Shown in pieces: positions 26,465-34,740 of a DNA stretch of 64,000 nucleotides (within the stretch, counting starts at the first letter, position 1; the number at the start of each line of letters is the position of its first letter). Made by a program: the position numbers and the translations under genes. The DNA is from Myxococcales bacterium (GTDB lineage Bacteria > Myxococcota_A > Polyangia > Polyangiales > Polyangiaceae). The notes under the pieces were generated by a model, which worked only from the letters and a program-made list of their open reading frames with translations, searched no databases and was not told the DNA's origin. The stretch is taken from NCBI GenBank assembly GCA_016712525.1, contig JADJQX010000001.1, positions 992,001 through 1,056,000 on the forward strand, given 5' to 3'.

Positions 26465-27397
26465 ATGCTCTCGTCGATGGGCCGAGGCGAGGCAGACAGC
26501 GCATCGCGACCGGGCGCCGTGGCTGCGACGGTCGCGGGGCTCTCGGCGCTCGTCGCCTCGGCGCTCATGACACTGACCGGAGCCACCATGTCGGCCTACG
26601 ACGCAGGGTGGCGGCTCCCGTGGGGCGCGCTCGGCACGGCTTACTTCGTGACGGCGCTCGCCCTCGCTCGGCGCGCACGATGGGCACGTGGGTTCGGGCT
26701 CGGGCTCGGTTTGTGGGGCGTCGCGCTGAACTTGGAGGCGCTCGTCATGCTCTCGAGCTTCGGGTACCCAGCCGAGCCGATGACCCTCGGGGCGAAGGTC
26801 TTCTTCGGTTCGGGCCTCGCGGCGTCGATGCTGCTCACGGGAGCGACGGCCGCGACCCGCACCGAGGGCCAACCACGGCGTGTGCTGGCATCGCTCGTCT
26901 TCGCCGCGGCGTCGGTGCCGTGTGCGCTCGTGTACGGGCTCGCGCCACAAGCCTCGTGGCTCGTATCGGCCGCCGTGCTCGCGGCGGCCTCGCTGGTCGC
27001 GGCAGGCAGCACGGGCATCGCGCGGGGAAAAACGTGGGGCCTCTTCGCGTCCATCGCGGGCGCCGTGTCCCTCGCCGGGACGCTCCCGTTCGCGCGTGAG
27101 CTCGGGTGGCTGCACGGGCAACACCCCTTCTTGCCCACGGGCAACCCTCTCGCCTTGCACTGGCTCGGCATGGGCGCGGTGGGGCTCGCGGCGATGTCGG
27201 TCGTGCCCTTCGTCGGCCCCGTGATCGCGTTTCTCCTCGGGAAATCGCCTGCGACGTCCGCCTCCGTGCGCGTGGCCGACGAGCCTTCGGCCGTGCGCGT
27301 GAGCGTCTCGACACCCTCCGAAGACGAGCACGAGACCGCTCGGCTCGACGAGCACGACGACGAACCTGCGAGCTCGCGACGCGCACGACGGAACTAG
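26465..27397 (+). CDS. Multi-pass membrane protein of unknown function
   Basis: A 310-residue protein with about eight hydrophobic segments spread evenly from residue 20 to 265 and an acidic hydrophilic tail (EDEHETARLDEHDDEPASS). There is an alternative ATG at 26477. Segments such as GLGLGLWGVALNLEALVML and LHWLGMGAVGLAAMSVVPFVGP are clear transmembrane helices. No known family is recognised. Its stop is 16 bases from the convergent RCC1 gene. Confidence 0.6.
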   Translation: MLSSMGRGEADSASRPGAVAATVAGLSALVASALMTLTGATMSAYDAGWRLPWGALGTAYFVTALALARRARWARGFGLGLGLWGVALNLEALVMLSSFGYPAEPMTLGAKVFFGSGLAASMLLTGATAATRTEGQPRRVLASLVFAAASVPCALVYGLAPQASWLVSAAVLAAASLVAAGSTGIARGKTWGLFASIAGAVSLAGTLPFARELGWLHGQHPFLPTGNPLALHWLGMGAVGLAAMSVVPFVGPVIAFLLGKSPATSASVRVADEPSAVRVSVSTPSEDEHETARLDEHDDEPASSRRARRN

Positions 27398-27413
27398 GGA
27401 TCACGGTCGTCGG

Positions 27414-28760
27414 CTACGGCCGAGGCGCAGGCCAGCTCGAGACGAGACTCGTGAACCTGTCTTTGTCGAGGCACTGGAGCTCTCCACCTCTTCGCACGTG
27501 GCACGGCGCGTAGGGCAAAAGCGCGACGACGTCGCTCACGGGCACCTCGGCAGGTGCCGCGTGCGGCTTGCGATCCCCCACGCCGAGGCCTCCGCCGCGG
27601 TTCTCGCCGAAACACACGACGGCGCCGGTCTCCCGCAGCACGCACGTGCGCGAGCCCTCGACACGGACCTCTCGAGCATCCGAAATACCGGGTAGTTTCG
27701 TGGGCTTCGGCTCGTAGTAGGAGAACGTCGCACCGTCGGGTGGGCGCGGCGTGTCGCCCCCGAGGAGCTTGCCGTTTCCGAGCTGTCCGTGGCCCCCGGC
27801 GCCCCAGCAGAACACCTCTCCCTTCGACACCGCGCAGCCGTGATCGCTCCCCGCCGAGATCGCGTCGAGATCGCGCACGCCTTGGAGCTCCCACCCCGGG
27901 CTCTCGGAGCGGTCTTGGTGATCGAGCGCGCGCCCGTAGTCCCAGATGCGCCCGTGGACGAGCCCGAAGCAGTACCCACGACCGTCGTCGAGGACGGCGC
28001 ACCCGCGCGAGGCCCCGAGGTCGAGCGTGCGCACGGGGCGGGGAAAGGGCACCTTCTCGGGCTTGGCGGTCTGCCGGTAGGTGTCCCACCGGAGGCCCCA
28101 CGTGAAGACCTCGCCGCTCCGCGTGACGACCCCCACGAAGCTCCTTCGTGTGTGAACCGAGACCACTCCGGAGAGGCCCGCGACGACCTCGACGGGGAGG
28201 CGCGTCTGCGCGTTCACGTTGGTCGAGCGCGCGAGCGCACCGCCGAAATTGCTGCCCCAACACACCACGGTCCCCTCGAGCGTGACCCCACACACGTGGC
28301 CCTCGCCAACAGCAACATCGCTCAACGGGGGCAGGCCCTCGACGCGGGAGAAGTCGGTGTGCTCGATCGGCGCGCGACTTTTTGCCGACGGATCGAACAG
28401 CACGCTCTTTCCACGCACGTAGAGCGCGCCGTCGGTCGCGACGACCCAGACCGACGAGCCTGCGACGGCGACGCTGCGCACGCCTCGCGGGAACGCAGCA
28501 CGTCCACTTCCGAGAGGAGCCGAGGATGGCCCTGCTTCGGGAGCACCTCCCTCCAGAGGGAGCGACGCGTCGAGGCCGGCCTCCGGTAGCGCGCCACCAT
28601 CGACGCTCGACGCGGACGCATCGCCCGAGGATGGGAGCGGGTCGGGCCGCGGCTCTACACGCGACGAGCTCGCGGGGGCACACGCCGCACCGCCGAGCCA
28701 TGCCGCCACGAGCGCCATGCTCCACACGCGAGCCGCAGCAAAACGAACGAAACGGCCCAA
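27414..28760 (-). CDS. RCC1-repeat lipoprotein
   Basis: A 448-residue protein. A TTG start at 28760 is favoured because GGGAGGGACG lies directly upstream and it yields a good lipoprotein signal ending GGAAC. An ATG at 28718 would shorten it. After an Asp/Ala/Gly linker come RCC1-type repeats: CGVTLEGTVVCWGSNFGGAL, CAVSKGEVFCWGAGGHGQLG, CVLRETGAVVCFGENRGGGLG and weaker ones (CAVLDDGRGYCFG, CHVRRGGELQC). These form a seven-bladed propeller in known RCC1 proteins. It is a likely surface-exposed propeller. The partner is unknown. Confidence 0.8.
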   Translation of the reverse strand: MGRFVRFAAARVWSMALVAAWLGGAACAPASSSRVEPRPDPLPSSGDASASSVDGGALPEAGLDASLPLEGGAPEAGPSSAPLGSGRAAFPRGVRSVAVAGSSVWVVATDGALYVRGKSVLFDPSAKSRAPIEHTDFSRVEGLPPLSDVAVGEGHVCGVTLEGTVVCWGSNFGGALARSTNVNAQTRLPVEVVAGLSGVVSVHTRRSFVGVVTRSGEVFTWGLRWDTYRQTAKPEKVPFPRPVRTLDLGASRGCAVLDDGRGYCFGLVHGRIWDYGRALDHQDRSESPGWELQGVRDLDAISAGSDHGCAVSKGEVFCWGAGGHGQLGNGKLLGGDTPRPPDGATFSYYEPKPTKLPGISDAREVRVEGSRTCVLRETGAVVCFGENRGGGLGVGDRKPHAAPAEVPVSDVVALLPYAPCHVRRGGELQCLDKDRFTSLVSSWPAPRP

Positions 28761-28795
28761 CGTCCCTCCCCGAAAAGACCTGCGAGAACGTGCAG

Positions 28796-29380
28796 TTAGC
28801 GCTTCGTGACCTTCTTCGCCGGTGCCGCCTTCTTCGCCGGTGCCGCCTTCTTCGCCGGTGCCGCTTTCTTCGCGGGCGCCTTCTTCGCCGGTGCCGCCTT
28901 CTTCGCGGGCGACGCCTTCTTCGCGGGCGACGCTTTCTTCGCCGGTGCCGCTTTCTTCGCGGGCGCCTTCTTCGTCACGGGTCGGCCGATGCCTCCACGG
29001 GCAGCGCGCTCGGCGCGGAGCTTCGGATCGTTCTTCACACGGAGGGCCGACCAGGTGTCGTCGAGCGCGACCTGAGCCACGGGGTCGAGCTCGTGCGCCT
29101 CGGACAGCGCGCGCGCGAGGGAGTCGCGGTTCAGGTCCGTGCCGAGCGCCCCGCCCTTCGGGTAGGCGAACCACACGATCGCATCGGCGCCTGCACGTGC
29201 GCGCGCCGCCTTGGCCGCCTTCGGGAGCTCCTTCGCCTTCGTGACGAACGCGAGCACCACGGCGCACGGCCCTTTCGGAGGGAGCGTGACCCCCGATGGG
29301 AGGGCGAGCACCACGTCGTTGGGACCCGAGACGATCGCGAGCGTCGAGCCCTCGGTGAGACCGAGCTTGTGACGAGCCAT
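28796..29380 (-). CDS. DUF3052-type protein with histone H1-like Lys/Ala/Pro tail
   Basis: A 194-residue protein. The N-terminal 125 residues match DUF3052: KLGLTEGSTLAIVSGPND, VVLAFVTKAKELPKAA, IVWFAYPKGGALGTDLNRD and VALDDTWSALRVK. The remaining 60 residues are almost only Lys, Ala and Pro (repeats of AKKAAP and AKKASP), resembling histone H1/HC tails that bind DNA. DUF3052 proteins usually end after the VDDTWSALR segment, so the tail is an addition. It may be a nucleoid-associated protein. The function of DUF3052 is unknown. Confidence 0.8.
   Translation of the reverse strand: MARHKLGLTEGSTLAIVSGPNDVVLALPSGVTLPPKGPCAVVLAFVTKAKELPKAAKAARARAGADAIVWFAYPKGGALGTDLNRDSLARALSEAHELDPVAQVALDDTWSALRVKNDPKLRAERAARGGIGRPVTKKAPAKKAAPAKKASPAKKASPAKKAAPAKKAPAKKAAPAKKAAPAKKAAPAKKVTKR
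28811..28973. repeat. Tandem repeats encoding the Lys/Ala/Pro tail
   Basis: About nine head-to-tail units near 18 bp, some shortened to 15 bp, of the type ttcttcgccggtgccgcc on the plus strand. They lie inside the DUF3052 gene and keep its frame. The antisense strand is also open across them, which is an artefact of the repeat. Confidence 0.85.
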
Positions 29381-29517
29381 GACGGCGAACCTACCCCGGG
29401 TCGACCCCGAGAGCCACCACGTCGCACGAGGACGCGATCGGCCGGATCATCGGCAGTCGATCCAGGGGTGAGGCACGGCTCGAGTCCACGAGGCGCGCCG
29501 TTCGGCACGATTGTGCC

Positions 29518-29536
29518 GGAATTTTCCACGATTTCG
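29518..29536 (+). promoter_or_regulatory. AT-rich motif shared with 9585-9603
   Basis: GGAATTTTCCACGATTTCG, differing by one base from the copy upstream of the histidine kinase gene. It lies 97 bases upstream of the ATG at 29615 (49 bases before an alternative GTG at 29567). It is a candidate common regulatory element. Confidence 0.35.
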
Positions 29537-29614
29537 GTTGGCCCGATCGGTGCAACACGGGAGGGCGTGCGCTCCGCCCTTCCCTACGACGAGACCACCC
29601 GAACCGAGATCGAC

Positions 29615-30562
29615 ATGTCTCCCGACATGGACTTCGGCCCCACCCACGTGGACACGGCGCTCTCGATGGCGAAGGCCCTCCGGGACGTCCGCACGGCGAC
29701 GAGCGCGCCGAGGCCCACGCCCAAGGCCGCGGCTGCGGTGGCCGCGGTGCCTCGTCCGCGACCGAAGCGGCCCGACGTGTCGTTTCGCTCGTACGCGCAT
29801 CTCTCTCCGTGCACGGATCTCCCGACGCCCACCGGTGCGAGCGCCCCCGAGCGGGAATCGAGCTTCGAGGTCGTGGCCGACGTGATCACGGTGACGGCGC
29901 CCTTCGTCGTGCGCCCCGCACCGTCCAGCGTGCCTCCTCCCCCGCGTCCGATGCTGCCGACCCCCACCGCGTTCGTCGCGAGCGCCCCCTCCGAAGACAC
30001 CGCGCGGCGCCTGTTTTCCCCCTTCTACGCGCCCTCCGGCCCCGCCGTAGCGCCCGCGCCGAGCCCCGCGAACGAGACACAATCCGCCTTCGCCGCGCTC
30101 GACGACGACGCCGCGGTGCTCGCCATGCGCCCTCGACGCTCCGGGGGCCTCGTGGGCGCGGCCCTCCTCGCCGTGGGGCTCGCGGCCGGCGTGCTCTTCG
30201 GCGCGAGCTTCGCGAGCCCCCCTGCGAAAGGGGCCACCGCGTCCCACGTCGCAGCGGCCACGCCTGCTCCGATCGCGCCCGTCGCCGATCGCGCGCTCGC
30301 CCAAGCCGCGGCGAGCCCGAGGGTCGACCTCGAGCTCCCGGAGAGCCCGCCCGCGGAGAAGAGGGTCGTCGCGACTTCCAAGACCAAGGTCCCCACCGTC
30401 GCAGCTCCCCAGGTCACCAAGGTCCCCACGGTCGCAGCTCCCCAGGTCACCGTGCCGAGCCCGAAGGCCCCAGCGGCCCACGCGCTCACCTCCGACGGTG
30501 ACACGAGCGCGGCCGCGAAGCTGCTCGAGGCCTCCCGCGCGGCGACCGAGAACACGCTCTGA
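29615..30562 (+). CDS. Pro/Ala-rich single-pass membrane protein
   Basis: A 315-residue protein; the start may instead be the in-frame GTG at 29567. Residues 1-170 are Pro/Ala-rich and cytosolic-looking. Residues 177-200 (GGLVGAALLAVGLAAGVLFG) form one membrane helix. The outer part carries two copies of TKVPTVAAPQV and a short helical end. This arrangement suits a spanning scaffold or an envelope-linking protein, but no family is recognised. Confidence 0.5.
   Translation: MSPDMDFGPTHVDTALSMAKALRDVRTATSAPRPTPKAAAAVAAVPRPRPKRPDVSFRSYAHLSPCTDLPTPTGASAPERESSFEVVADVITVTAPFVVRPAPSSVPPPPRPMLPTPTAFVASAPSEDTARRLFSPFYAPSGPAVAPAPSPANETQSAFAALDDDAAVLAMRPRRSGGLVGAALLAVGLAAGVLFGASFASPPAKGATASHVAAATPAPIAPVADRALAQAAASPRVDLELPESPPAEKRVVATSKTKVPTVAAPQVTKVPTVAAPQVTVPSPKAPAAHALTSDGDTSAAAKLLEASRAATENTL
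30383..30448 (+). repeat. Two 33-bp tandem repeats in a coding region
   Basis: Units at 30383-30415 and 30416-30448 differ by one base. They encode TKVPTVAAPQV twice in the Pro/Ala-rich membrane protein. Confidence 0.9.
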
Positions 30563-30751
30563 CGCGGGTCATGGAGGTGGCCGAGGATCGTGCGGCCCGC
30601 CTCTCGCGAGACACGACACGTCTCCGTCCCACGATCCGAGCGTGGCACATGGCACAGCCCTCGTGAGCGTCACGCCGCGCGGCGCACCCGACAATTTCCC
30701 TGGAAACGCGCATGTCGCGTGCACGGCACACGCGTTGCTGAGGGGGAAGGC

Positions 30752-31252
30752 ATGAAAGCTCTCTCCCTCTTGGCTTGCGCGTTCACGGTCACGGCCATCG
30801 TCTCGGGGTGTTCGGCGAACGGGACGACCAACCTCGTCTCGGGCACGGGCCAGACCCTCGTCTCGGGCACGATCGATCGAGAGAAGAAGGCCACGGCCCT
30901 CAACGACGACATGCCCATCGCCCCTGACGCGCACATCGTGGTGACGCTGCGCACCTACCGCGGCGCCGATGGCGCGGCGCCCGTGTTCCTCCAAGCCGAC
31001 GGGCCATTTCGCGGCTTCCCGGTCGCGTTCGAGATGGCAGGAGATGGCGCTCGAGCCTTCGCCGACCGCGGCGAGCTCCTCGTCGAGACCAAGGTCTACA
31101 ACCACGCGGGCACGTCGCTCGCGGTGGGGGACTTCACCAACGAACAGCGGGTCTCCGTGACCTCCCAGGGCGAAGAGGTCACCGTCCTCGTGAGCGGCCT
31201 CGAGTCGTGCACGGCGCAGGGCTCGGGCGGCTTCTGCGTGGGCGAAAGATGA
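30752..31252 (+). CDS. YbaY-like lipoprotein
   Basis: A 166-residue protein with a strong AGGGGGAAGG site before the ATG. The signal MKALSLLACAFTVTAIVSGC ends in a lipobox. The domain VSGTIDREKKATALNDDMPIAPDAHIVVTL, then FRGFPVAFEM and ETKVYNHAGTSLAVGDFTNEQRV, follows the YbaY/YscW-pilotin layout: a beta-sandwich with an early VSGT strand and a late TN-xx-V strand. Pilotin members help secretin assembly; YbaY's own role is unclear. Free-standing in this window. Confidence 0.7.
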   Translation: MKALSLLACAFTVTAIVSGCSANGTTNLVSGTGQTLVSGTIDREKKATALNDDMPIAPDAHIVVTLRTYRGADGAAPVFLQADGPFRGFPVAFEMAGDGARAFADRGELLVETKVYNHAGTSLAVGDFTNEQRVSVTSQGEEVTVLVSGLESCTAQGSGGFCVGER

Positions 31253-31619
31253 GCCCACGACACCGTTCGAGCGTGGTCGCCGTGGCTCGTCGGGCCGTCC
31301 GTGAAGAGGCATCCGAGGCGCTGGCGGCGGCTGGCGTTCCCGGCGGGGGCGGAACGTGCGGCGAGCCAAATCCATGGTCGGCTTGACAATCCAATGTTCG
31401 CGCGCCATATCTCACGAACTATGTTGCGCCTCGTGATCCTCACGTATTTCCCCCGCGGAGCGGTCGCGTAAGGCATTTCGTAGCTCGATGTGTCCTCGAG
31501 GCCGGCTCCGCGCTCCGCGATAGCCGGCCTCGCTGCGTTTGTCGTCTCGACGCGCGACGAGCCCTCGACGCTCACGCAAGAACGCCTCCCGATTCGACCG
31601 GGAGGGACAGGACACTTCC
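31253..31619. other. 367-base intergenic region upstream of the EF-G paralogue
   Basis: It holds the candidate promoter at 31383-31411 and otherwise no supported feature. Open frames in it lack recognisable domains. The predicted leader of over 190 bases before the EF-G start could be regulated, but I see no clear riboswitch fold. Confidence 0.5.
31383..31411 (+). promoter_or_regulatory. Housekeeping-type promoter upstream of EF-G gene
   Basis: A perfect TTGACA at 31383-31388 is followed after 17 bases by CATATC at 31406-31411, which matches three of six -10 positions. The region is locally AT-rich. It lies about 210 bases upstream of the start codon, implying a long 5' leader. Confidence 0.5.
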
Positions 31620-33701
31620 ATGCCTCGCGACATCCCCCTCACTCGCCTCCGTACCCTCGGGATCATGGCCCACATCGACGCCGGCAAGACCACCTGCGCC
31701 GAACGAATCCTCTATTTTTGCGGCAAAATCCGCAAAACAGGGGAAGTTCACGATGGCACCGCCGCGCTCGATCACCTCCCCGAAGAGCAGAAGCACGGCA
31801 TCACGATCACCGCCGCGGCGACCACCGTCGCTTGGTCTCCCAAACAGGGAGTCTACGAAGGTCTCGAGCACAGGCTCCAGCTCGTCGACACTCCCGGGCA
31901 CATCGACTTCACCATCGAGGTGGAGCGATCGCTCCGTGTGCTCGACGGCGCCATCTTCGTGCTCGACGCGGCGAGCGGCGTCGAGTGCCAATCGGAGACC
32001 GTCTACCGCCAAGCCGAGCGGCACCACGTCCCCGTCATCTGCTTCGTGAACAAGATCGACAAACCCGGCGCCGACCTCTCGCTCTGCGTCGACGATCTCC
32101 GAGAACGGCTCGGCGCTCGTCCCGTCGTCCTCCACGTCCCGGTCGACGGGGGCCGCGTGCTCCTCGACGTCGTGCGCGAGGTATCTCTCACGTTCGACGA
32201 CGATCGATCCTACGTCGTGGGCCCCGTCCCCGAGGCCTATCGCGAGGTCCTCGCCGAAGCTCGGCGAAAGGTCGTCGAGGCGTGCGCCGACGTGTCCGAC
32301 GCGGTGCTCGCGACGTTCTGCGAGGGCCGCCCGGTCGCGGCCGTGGATCTCGAGCGCGCCCTGCGCAAGGGCACCCTCGAGTCGAAGCTGCTCGTCGTCG
32401 TGTGCGGATCCGCGCTGAAAAACCGCGGCATTCCGCAGCTCCTCGACGCCGTCGTCTCCTATCTTCCTTCCCCGGCCGACTTGCCACCGGCGACAGGCCA
32501 GGGGCCACGAGGAGAGGAGTCTCGCCCCGCGGACGACTCGCACGACACGCCCCTCGCGGCCTTGGCCTTCAAGACCACGAGCGACAAGAGCGCGGGCTTC
32601 CTCACGTTCGTACGGATCTACTCCGGCGTTCTCCGCGCCGGGCAGGCCGTGCGCGTGATGCCCCGCGACGTACGTGATCGCGTGGCGCGGATGTACGTGC
32701 TCCACGCCGACACGCGCGAGCCCATCGACGAGGCACACGCGGGCGCCATCGTGGCCATCACCGGCGCGAGCACGGTGCGCACGGGGGACACGCTCTGCGA
32801 CATGTCGCACCCCGTGACGCTCGAGCGCATCCTCGCGCCCGAGCCGGTCGCGCTCGTCTCGATCGAGCCCAAGACCTCGGCCGATCGTGAGCGCCTCTCG
32901 TCGGCCATCGGGAAGATGCTCGTCGAGGACCCTTCGCTTCGCGTGTCGACCTCGGAGGACACCGGGCAGCTCGTCCTCGGCGGCATGGGCGCGCTCCACC
33001 TCGAGATCGTGGTGGCGCGGCTCTTGTCGCACCACGGCGTCGCGGTGACGATGGGCAAACCCCAGGTCGCGTACCGCGAGACCCTCGCGAAGGCCGCACG
33101 TGCAGAATACAGGCACATTCGGCAGTCGGGAGGTACCGGACAGTACGCGTGTGTCACGCTCTCGGTCGCCCCGAGCGAGCGCGGGAGCGGCATCACCTTC
33201 GTCGACGCGACGGTGGGTGGCGCCGTCCCGAAGGAGCTCGTCGCGGCCGTGGAGAAGGGAGTCCGAGGCGCGGCGAGCCGCGGTGTCTTCGCGGGGTATC
33301 CCGTGGTCGACGCCGAGGTCCGCCTCGTCGACGGCGCGACTCACGTCAAAGACTCCAGCCCAGCGGCCTTCGAAATCGCGGCGTCGCTCGCCTTCAAGCG
33401 CGCGGCCCTGGAGGCCGGTCACGTTCTGCTCGAACCGCTCGCGCACGCTGAAATCGTGGTCCCCGAGGCCATGGTGGGGAGCGTCGTGGGCGACCTCCAG
33501 AGCCGACGTGGGACGGTACGCAGCATCGCCCCGCGCGGCGCCTCGGTGGTCGTCACCGCCGAGATGCCGCTCTCGTCCACCTTCGACTGGGTCTCTCGCC
33601 TGCGCGGCATCACCGGCGGGCGCGGGACCGCGGTCGTCAAAGCAGACGGATACGGCGAGCTGCCCGAAACCGAGGCGCGCGTGCTGCTGACGCCCGCCTG
33701 A
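31620..33701 (+). CDS. fusA-like: Elongation factor G paralogue (translational GTPase)
   Basis: A 693-residue complete EF-G-type GTPase. G boxes: AHIDAGKT at 17-24, a GITI switch I, DTPGH at 90-94, NKID at 144-147 and GSALKNRG as G5. Domain II (TTSDKSAGFLTFVRIYSG), III, IV and V regions are all present, with LSSTFDWVSRLRGITGGRG near the end as in EF-G. It catalyses ribosome translocation or recycling with GTP hydrolysis. It lies alone, not in a ribosomal protein operon with tuf or rpsL, so it is probably a second, divergent EF-G. It has its own promoter candidate and a strong terminator. Confidence 0.92.
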   Translation: MPRDIPLTRLRTLGIMAHIDAGKTTCAERILYFCGKIRKTGEVHDGTAALDHLPEEQKHGITITAAATTVAWSPKQGVYEGLEHRLQLVDTPGHIDFTIEVERSLRVLDGAIFVLDAASGVECQSETVYRQAERHHVPVICFVNKIDKPGADLSLCVDDLRERLGARPVVLHVPVDGGRVLLDVVREVSLTFDDDRSYVVGPVPEAYREVLAEARRKVVEACADVSDAVLATFCEGRPVAAVDLERALRKGTLESKLLVVVCGSALKNRGIPQLLDAVVSYLPSPADLPPATGQGPRGEESRPADDSHDTPLAALAFKTTSDKSAGFLTFVRIYSGVLRAGQAVRVMPRDVRDRVARMYVLHADTREPIDEAHAGAIVAITGASTVRTGDTLCDMSHPVTLERILAPEPVALVSIEPKTSADRERLSSAIGKMLVEDPSLRVSTSEDTGQLVLGGMGALHLEIVVARLLSHHGVAVTMGKPQVAYRETLAKAARAEYRHIRQSGGTGQYACVTLSVAPSERGSGITFVDATVGGAVPKELVAAVEKGVRGAASRGVFAGYPVVDAEVRLVDGATHVKDSSPAAFEIAASLAFKRAALEAGHVLLEPLAHAEIVVPEAMVGSVVGDLQSRRGTVRSIAPRGASVVVTAEMPLSSTFDWVSRLRGITGGRGTAVVKADGYGELPETEARVLLTPA

Positions 33702-33710
33702 CCCTTGGCG

Positions 33711-33743
33711 CCCCGCGATCTCCGGATCGCGGGGTGCTTTTTT
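33711..33743 (+). terminator. Rho-independent terminator after EF-G gene
   Basis: A perfect 10-bp stem CCCCGCGATC / GATCGCGGGG with loop TCCG at 33711-33734 is followed by tgctttttt. It starts 10 bases after the EF-G stop codon. Confidence 0.93.
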
Positions 33744-33873
33744 CGTCCGCCGTGCGAGCGCGAGACGACCGGGGATGTCGCGAGGGGCGAGAAGGCCGGT
33801 TCACGGGGCGGGCCGAGCTCGCCGCGATCAAGGCTCTGGCGGTCGAGGCACGGCGATTGCCTTGGAGCGCGCC

Positions 33874-34530
33874 ATGCCTAACCGCTTCCGTTTGTCTTTC
33901 CTCGTCGCACTTCCCATTTCGGCAATCGCCGCAGCCGCCGCGCTCGCCGCGTGCAGCTCCGACCCGGACCCGGCGCCCTCCGACGGCGGAACCGACGCGA
34001 GCTCGAACGACGCGAGCTCGAACGACGCGAGCTCGAACCCCGACACCGGCACGAACGACGCGAGCTCGAACCCCGACACCGGCACGAACGACGCTGGCCT
34101 CTCGGCCACGGAGAAAGCGATCTGCGACGCGCGAGCGAGCCGCGCCCAATGCTTCGACGGCGGAGGGGGAATCCCTGGGACGTGTGACGAGAGCACCAAA
34201 TGCCTCTACGGCCGGCTCATGGAGCCTGCCGCCGTCACGGCCTACGCGACCTGTTACGGGTTTCCCTCCTGCGTGGGGGACGATCGTTGCATCGCCCAAG
34301 CCGGAGAGGCCGTGGGCGGGCAAGCCGCGCGCGACTACACGACGGCGTGCCTCGCCAAGGTCACCGAGTGTGGCGCCGCGTTCCCCGACGACGAGCTCTG
34401 CTCCCCCGCGGCGTTCGCCTACAAGGGTATCGGCGCGGGCGCCGCGGCCTGCCTCACCAAGCCCTGCACGGATCAAAAGGCCTGTTTCGACGCGCTCCTC
34501 GCGCCGATCAAGGCCTGCAAGCAGCTCTGA
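33874..34530 (+). CDS. Cys-containing lipoprotein with Asp/Ala/Ser/Asn repeats
   Basis: A 218-residue protein with signal MPNRFRLSFLVALPISAIAAAAALAAC. The linker contains DASSN repeats and two PDTGTNDASSN-type units. The mature domain has about 12 cysteines: CDARASRAQC, CDESTKC, CYGFPSC, CLAKVTEC and so on. The spacing is regular and helical, as in Cys-rich, disulfide-stitched surface proteins of myxobacteria. No family name can be given. Confidence 0.6.
   Translation: MPNRFRLSFLVALPISAIAAAAALAACSSDPDPAPSDGGTDASSNDASSNDASSNPDTGTNDASSNPDTGTNDAGLSATEKAICDARASRAQCFDGGGGIPGTCDESTKCLYGRLMEPAAVTAYATCYGFPSCVGDDRCIAQAGEAVGGQAARDYTTACLAKVTECGAAFPDDELCSPAAFAYKGIGAGAAACLTKPCTDQKACFDALLAPIKACKQL
33994..34089 (+). 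repeat. In-frame tandem repeats (15-bp and 33-bp units)
   Basis: gacgcgagctcgaac occurs at 33994, 34009, 34024 and 34057. It is followed by cccgacaccggcacgaac at 34039 and 34072, giving two exact 33-bp units. They encode the linker of the lipoprotein at 33874. Confidence 0.9.
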
Positions 34531-34740
34531 AAGGGCCGTCGATCGAGAGGGTCGAGCCTGCGTGACGCCTTCGCGCTCCGAGGTGCGGCGCGCGGGCCTC
34601 GGGCCTCTTCCGTCGTCGTCGAAGGCACGTGTCGCCGTGGGGCGGGCCGGACCAGCACGCGACACGCTGATGCGCTTGACTTACACACTGAGGTATCGTC
34701 TCATGGAGAACGACACGCGCGATGCTCCGCGGGGGATTCC

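Noticed and set aside
28806..29075. Antisense open frame of FFAGA repeats
   Set aside because: It is the complement of the Lys/Ala/Pro tail of the DUF3052 gene and carries no independent signal.
28382..30562. Long open frame across the antisense of the RCC1 and DUF3052 genes
   Set aside because: The real gene starts near 29615. Upstream residues are Arg-rich shadow sequence.
34676..34704. TTGACT near 34676 as a promoter for the Cys-repeat lipoprotein gene
   Set aside because: The -35 box is good but the expected -10 position reads TCTCAT, a poor match. Not strong enough to list as a feature.
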